From assembly GCA_003427395.1 (NCBI GenBank), contig BFEA01000520.1, forward strand, positions 475,765 through 539,764: a DNA stretch of 64,000 nt, in the 5' to 3' direction. Shown here piece after piece: positions 59,881 to 64,000 of the stretch; the first letter of the stretch is position 1, and each line of letters opens with the position of its first letter. The stretch comes from Chara braunii. Lineage: Eukaryota > Streptophyta > Charophyceae > Charales > Characeae. Under the pieces are notes generated by a model. That model did not search any database. It was not told where the DNA came from and saw only the letters and a program-made list of their open reading frames with translations. The translations under genes were made by a program, and so were the position numbers.

Positions 59881-61009
59881 TATAAGTCCACGGCAATTTG
59901 AGTTTTATCTTGCTGACCTGCCCGGTTTCCTGAGGAAGTTTTTCTTTTGGATCCCCCTTTCTTTTTCCCTTCTTCTCATCATCGCCATCGTCATCACCAT
60001 CTCCTCCTCCGCCTCCAGCTCCCTTTACAATTTTCTCTATGACCTCCGGGGTGAATGTCTTAGTAACATGTTCATCTAAGGCCCTGATGTAGGTTTGGAC
60101 ATGTTGGTCAACATCTTTCGCTGACTTTTCTAAAAAGTTGTTCCAAACATTTTCGAATTCAACCCGATGTGTTTCCACTCTTTGTATGGTCTGCCGCATT
60201 AGAGCCATGTCCTGCCTTGTGTTAAGGACAATTTCTCTGAGGAGAGCAAGTTGTTTTTCGGTCGCAGAGGGTTTATCCTTCTGAGCTTCTAAAGCCTTCT
60301 GCAGTTTTTCCCCTTCTACCTGCAACCTTTTTCTTTCTTCCACTTCTTGCCTCCTGGCTGCTAGCATTCTATTGTTCAACTCAGCCCTTTTTTCCTCCAT
60401 TAACAGATTCCGTTCGATTGCGTCTGTCACAATGGCCAACTTTGCGATGAACGTATGTTTTTCTTCTTCAGTTTCCCTTAGCGGCTCGCTGGAGTAATAG
60501 TACTGACCAGCCCAATCCAGTGGTTCAACTGGAAGTCTGGCCGCTGCAGTGTCGCTACTTTCAGGTAGGTCCAGGCGACGACGTCTTTCCATAACTTCTC
60601 CTGTATCATGTTCTTCTCCTTCTTCTTCTTCTTTTGAATGCTTTAAGGTTCTTCTTCTAACTCTTTCTCCATCTTTTCTTTCATCTTTTTCTTTGCTTCT
60701 TCTTCCTTTTGTTTCTTTTTGGCTTCCTTTTCCTTCTTCTTCTCTGCCAGCCTGCGGTCTACTTCTGCCTGTTCCGCAGGTGTGGGCCCAGGCTTTACTG
60801 TTCAAGACTTCAATAACATGCGGGACGCGCAAACGCGTCTGAATCCCAATGGGAACATTAGTCGGAATATTGGGCCCAAGAGGACAGAAAGGGCCAACAG
60901 GCCCTGGATGGTTCCTGATCTGCTGTGAACGGAGTACTGTACTCTTTTTTTTTTTTGTAGAAGGTGCTGCGTAGATCAAACAAGAGATCAAACTAAAACA
61001 AATTGACAA
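59684..61009 (-). CDS. E10 Gag N-terminal part
   Basis: A 441-codon frame. Residues before about 60790 lie in A/T-rich leader and are doubtful. From there it is strongly charged (RPQAGREEEGKGSQKETKGR, ERVRRRTLKHSKEEEEGEEH), then a long helix (EKRAELNNRMLAARRQEVEE, RKRLQVEGEKLQKALEAQKD), FENVWNNFLEKSAKDVDQHV, an acidic Gly/Asp repeat and KIKLKLPWTYNEKKEE. The last part (after about 59860) is out of frame with the capsid. Layout equals E1 Gag. A methionine inside the frame, such as that before ERRRRLDLPE, may be the true start. Confidence 0.65.
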   Translation of the reverse strand: MSICFSLISCLIYAAPSTKKKKSTVLRSQQIRNHPGPVGPFCPLGPNIPTNVPIGIQTRLRVPHVIEVLNSKAWAHTCGTGRSRPQAGREEEGKGSQKETKGRRSKEKDERKDGERVRRRTLKHSKEEEEGEEHDTGEVMERRRRLDLPESSDTAAARLPVEPLDWAGQYYYSSEPLRETEEEKHTFIAKLAIVTDAIERNLLMEEKRAELNNRMLAARRQEVEERKRLQVEGEKLQKALEAQKDKPSATEKQLALLREIVLNTRQDMALMRQTIQRVETHRVEFENVWNNFLEKSAKDVDQHVQTYIRALDEHVTKTFTPEVIEKIVKGAGGGGGDGDDDGDDEKKGKRKGDPKEKLPQETGQVSKIKLKLPWTYNEKKEESVALDGDSRNLCLWAANPILGQGANGKFMHGRRRHELRHLAAKKSGMQLDGRVFAVNAN

Positions 61010-61748
61010 CTTTTTTTTTTTTTTTTTCCGTTGATATGCTGTCTGGCTCCTTGGATCAAACCTTTGGCAATGTGTTTCTGATGTCTTGGCTCCTCTTATA
61101 TATTATTCTTTTAAGACTAACCGGCTGGTTGTCTGATGCAGGTATGGAGTACAGCGCAGAAGGTCAGATGCAGATGGTTCGCTTATCCACCCAGGCAGAA
61201 ATACTTCGTGCAAATGTTTCTTTCTTTCGGGCTCAATTGGCCCTGTAGATGCTCAATCTGACGTGGCATATAGCCACTTACCAGATCGGTTCTTAGTTCT
61301 TGATGACGATACCCAGCCTACCTATCGAGAGGGGTAGGAGAGAAGTCTACTCCTACTCGTAGAACACTGACCACCTAATCTAGTGTGACCAGGCCCTGAC
61401 ACATCACCCTTGGACCAACCAGACTCTAGGACGATCCAGATCCAGACTTCGACTCCAGACCAGACCAGCAGCAGTCACCTTCAGAGGGTCAGAGAGAGAG
61501 AAGGCAGGGGACACACACATACATGCAGGTTAAGGAAAAGGCGGTGCTTCTCTCTTCTTGAAGATACCGCCGATGATGATGCTCCACGACGCTCCGCACG
61601 CTCCAGGTAAGTAACTCTCACCTCTTCTTCTTCAACCTGCGTCCCCCACCATCCAACACCTCTTCTCTCCCTCCCTCCTTCACATATCCTCCATCACCAC
61701 TTCTCGCCAGCCTTGATCATGCCAGCGCTATGAGTGCAGCGAGCATCT
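61010..61748 (-). other. E10 leader
   Basis: No supported gene. Features seen: T runs at 61012-61028, one TGACGTGGCA motif at about 61261-61270, and a plus-strand CAGGTAAGT at 61604-61612. Confidence 0.6.
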
Positions 61749-61760
61749 GCTCCGATACCA
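61749..61760 (-). other. E10 primer-binding site
   Basis: The minus strand reads TGGTATCGGAGC, the one-base variant of the initiator-Met site also seen in E3. Confidence 0.9.
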
Positions 61761-62986
61761 AATTTTTGTATGGGTCATGGGGACCATCGCACGCAAGTGT
61801 GTACATGTCATGCATCATCCTCACACACGATGATCAATAGTCTCAAGTCATAGACAAAGGTAGATGAGAAGAGGACCGAATTTCACAGCTTATATTATCA
61901 GAAATATAATTACAAAGTGTTTCAAAGTTCCCCTGAGTCCAACGCTCATCAGCGCAACACAAATCTCTTGTCAACTCATCAATATGGCATCCCATGCATC
62001 AGCGCTACTCCTGCAGATTGTCTCCAAGTCATCAATGTGGTCACTACTCATCAGCGCCACCTCTGCAGTTCACATCCAACTCAGGTAAGTATCTTCCATA
62101 GCCAAACCTTGAACGAACACTCTCTGCCTCAGTCTCTTCCTCCTATGATGCATACACACTCTTCTCTCATGAGGATCTACTCTGAATACTACTCATAGCT
62201 GACTATCGCTAACCCTGTACTCTACTACTAATTCGCTGGGCAGCTATGGTTGCATCCCTTCCAGCGCACAATCTGTATCTCGCGCATCTTCTTCTTCAGC
62301 GCAGCTTCCTACTGACCAGCGCACAAGTGCAACAGCACTTCCACGCATTGAAGCTAGTGGAGATCTGGCGAGGAATGAGGCTGGCTGCTTTCTTTATAGT
62401 GCTGGCCACTCCTCGCTGGGTCTGCATTGGCTCANGAGATCTGGCGAGGAATGAGGCTGGCTGCTTTCTTTATAGTGCTGGCCACTCCTCGCTGGGTCTG
62501 CATTGGCTCAGTTCAGCCTTTCCTTTGTCCTAGACCCTGCATTGCATGTGTCCCAGTATAGTCCCAATGAGGTTCAACTACTGCTGAGGCCTCTCGGCCT
62601 AGATTTGGACTTGAAAGTCTGGATCTGGACTGTCCCCTTGACTTAGACCAGAACTGGGACTTTACCTGTTGACTTTACTTTCGGACAGGCACAACTCTAA
62701 ACGAACAGACACACATACTGCCTAAACAGACACTCTTCTTTGCACGAACAGGTACATTGTCTGCACGTACAGACACACCCTTACGCGAACATACATGTCA
62801 TGCACAACTTCTGGTGAACAGGTAAGTCTATTGACAATGCCCTTTTGCTTTAGATTTGGATGTGCCCGTTGATAGAGAACTTGACCCTTGACCTGCTTTC
62901 ACGTTTCTGAGTCCTGGCGAGATACCCTTTCATGCTGCTTTACATTTACAAGGCCTGAGGCCTACATCAGGGTAAAGGCCCTTTTA
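61761..62986 (-). repeat. E10 5' LTR
   Basis: Nearly identical to 55364-56611. Plus-strand CAGGTAAGT at 62082-62090 and 62819-62827. An N at 62435 is flanked by duplicated sequence (62360-62434 repeated from 62436), at the same LTR position as the N in the 3' LTR. Confidence 0.85.
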
Positions 62987-63221
62987 TAAAACGAAATGCG
63001 TTTGTCAGAAATTTTAAGATATTTGTTGCGTGAAAACAAAATACTAATATCATAAATTTTCAGGTAAAACGAAATGCGATTATCAGAAATTTTCAGATAT
63101 TTGTTGCGAGAATTTTTTTTTTCCAGAGATTTGACGAAGTCCTACTTGATTTACTAATGAGTAATCAATAGATCAAGCAAGCTGGCTACTTGATTGAGCG
63201 GGTCCTCTGAATGAGAGGTCC
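62987..63221 (-). repeat. Second copy of the E9 leader (E11)
   Basis: Matches 55070-55302 (AACGAAATGCG, TATCAGAAATTTTCAG, TACTTGATTTACTAATGAG and both hairpins) with a few substitutions. It begins abruptly at the E10 LTR edge. Confidence 0.8.
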
Positions 63222-63233
63222 GCTCCGATACCA
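63222..63233 (-). other. E11 primer-binding site
   Basis: The minus strand reads TGGTATCGGAGC, one base different from the E9 copy (TGGTATCAGAGC). Confidence 0.85.
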
Positions 63234-63236
63234 AAC

Positions 63237-64000
63237 TGTTGCATACTGTAACGGTGCAGACCAGAACAAGAACGACCTCTCAATACAAAGTACAAGATAG
63301 CGCAGCGGAAAACTTAGATACCAATGATCCGAACAATCAATATTGCAATGCAGCCCCGAACATACATCATCATCATCACTCCAGGGTGTGAAGGGGGTCT
63401 GGCGCTCACACAGGAAGAATGCGCCAGCCCCAACCATACACAGATGAAGAAGAGGGGGGTTAGACGAAGAAGAGGGGAAGATGGGAATGTCGTCAACACC
63501 AAGTCTTCTGCACAGGCCCAAATAGTCCCTCGTCAAAATGTCTGAATCCCAATGTCGAGCCTGGATCCAATGTCGTCAAGTCTCAAGTCACAACTCTCTC
63601 TCTCTCTCTGTCGTAGTCCGCTGATACTGAGAAGTCAGGTAGTGAGAGGGTGAAGAAGAGACGGTGGACTTAGAAGAGGAAGAAGAAGAACTCTCTCTCT
63701 CTCTCTCTCAGTCCAGTACTAACCTGTGAAGCTGGCGCCTTGATGCAGGTACCTCGAAGATGGAGCTGGAGCTATGGCTCCACAGGTAAGTCTCACTGGC
63801 CTCCGCCAGCCATCTCTCCCAAACACTACTACTACCACCTATTAGCGCCCAGCGCTGAAGACTACTGCTACTACTACTAGCGCCCAGCGCTGAAGACAAC
63901 TGCTAGCGCTAAGCTGGTCCTGCAGTGCTCCTCCTGAGTGTTGCGGCCGAATCCTGAAGACTACTCCTGCCTTCTGTCCAACTACCTACCCGTGAAGTGC
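63237..64000 (-). repeat. E11 5' LTR, running off the window
   Basis: Begins TGTTGCATACTGTAACGG and matches 40941-41740 closely, including the CT microsatellites and a CAGGTAAGT at 63783-63791 on the plus strand. It has two copies of the 35-bp repeat where the E9 3' LTR has three. The remaining ~440 bp expected from the E9 LTR lie beyond the window. Confidence 0.85.

Larger units (their letters stand above)
55364..62986 (-). mobile_element. E10: LTR-bounded Ty3/gypsy element with internal pol deletion
   Basis: 3' LTR 55364-56611, polypurine tract, chromodomain-like tail, integrase C-terminus, deletion point near 57235, reverse transcriptase, protease, Gag, leader, primer site 61749-61760 and 5' LTR 61761-62986, all on the minus strand. 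RNase H, the integrase zinc domain and its catalytic core are absent. The surviving YLDD reverse transcriptase and the complete zinc knuckle contrast with the decay of other elements. I see no clear target-site duplication; the left and right flanks are both E9-family sequence but are not contiguous with each other. Confidence 0.85.

Overview
This window looks like transposon-dominated intergenic or intronic DNA from a large plant-lineage genome. A charophyte alga such as Chara is my best guess, but this is an inference. The supporting signs are several Ty3/gypsy elements primed from initiator-Met tRNA (TGGTATCAGAGC or TGGTATCGGAGC), chromodomain-like integrase tails, telobox-like AAACCCTAA motifs and a plausible spliceosomal exon. 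I see no prokaryotic gene organisation, rRNA, tRNA or CRISPR.

Layout. 1-3290: non-coding DNA made of degenerate tandem repeats (86, 90 and ~72 bp units) and a polypurine tract. 3299-~7700 (E1, minus): Ty3 leader, gag and protease, with the rest of pol lost. ~8160-16488 (E2, minus): decayed Ty3 element with one LTR. 16500-24296 (E3, plus): Ty3 element with two 933-bp LTRs and a target-site duplication, but with an internal inversion of its reverse transcriptase segment. 24301-25140: possible host intron containing one 90-bp exon (minus). 25141-29376 (LINE, plus): 5'-truncated non-LTR retrotransposon with an internal tandem duplication. 29590-33955 (E6, plus): relative of E2 without LTRs, joined tail to tail to 33956-37700 (E7, minus), a different Ty3 lineage. 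37917-38980: solo LTR with target-site duplication. 39937-40935 (E8): rearranged LTR and leader fragment. 40941-55363 (E9, minus): Ty3 chromovirus-like element split inside its reverse transcriptase by ~6.7 kb (44474-51210) of non-coding short tandem repeats. 55364-62986 (E10, minus): LTR-bounded Ty3 element that has lost RNase H and most of integrase. 62987-64000 (E11): a second copy of the E9 leader, primer site and 5' LTR.

How the parts work together. In intact relatives, Gag (coiled coil, capsid, CCHC knuckle, sometimes an RGG-rich stretch) forms the particle; protease, reverse transcriptase, RNase H and integrase copy and insert the element; the chromodomain-like tail biases insertion. 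Every copy here is broken. Two decoding strategies are visible. E1, E2, E3, E6 and E10 place pol in the -1 frame over the gag stop, with canonical slippery heptamers in E1, E2 and E6. E9 keeps gag and pol in one frame separated by TAG-CGG. Assembly gaps at 14919, 51969, 56059 and 62435 are flanked by duplicated sequence, so local structure there is not trustworthy.
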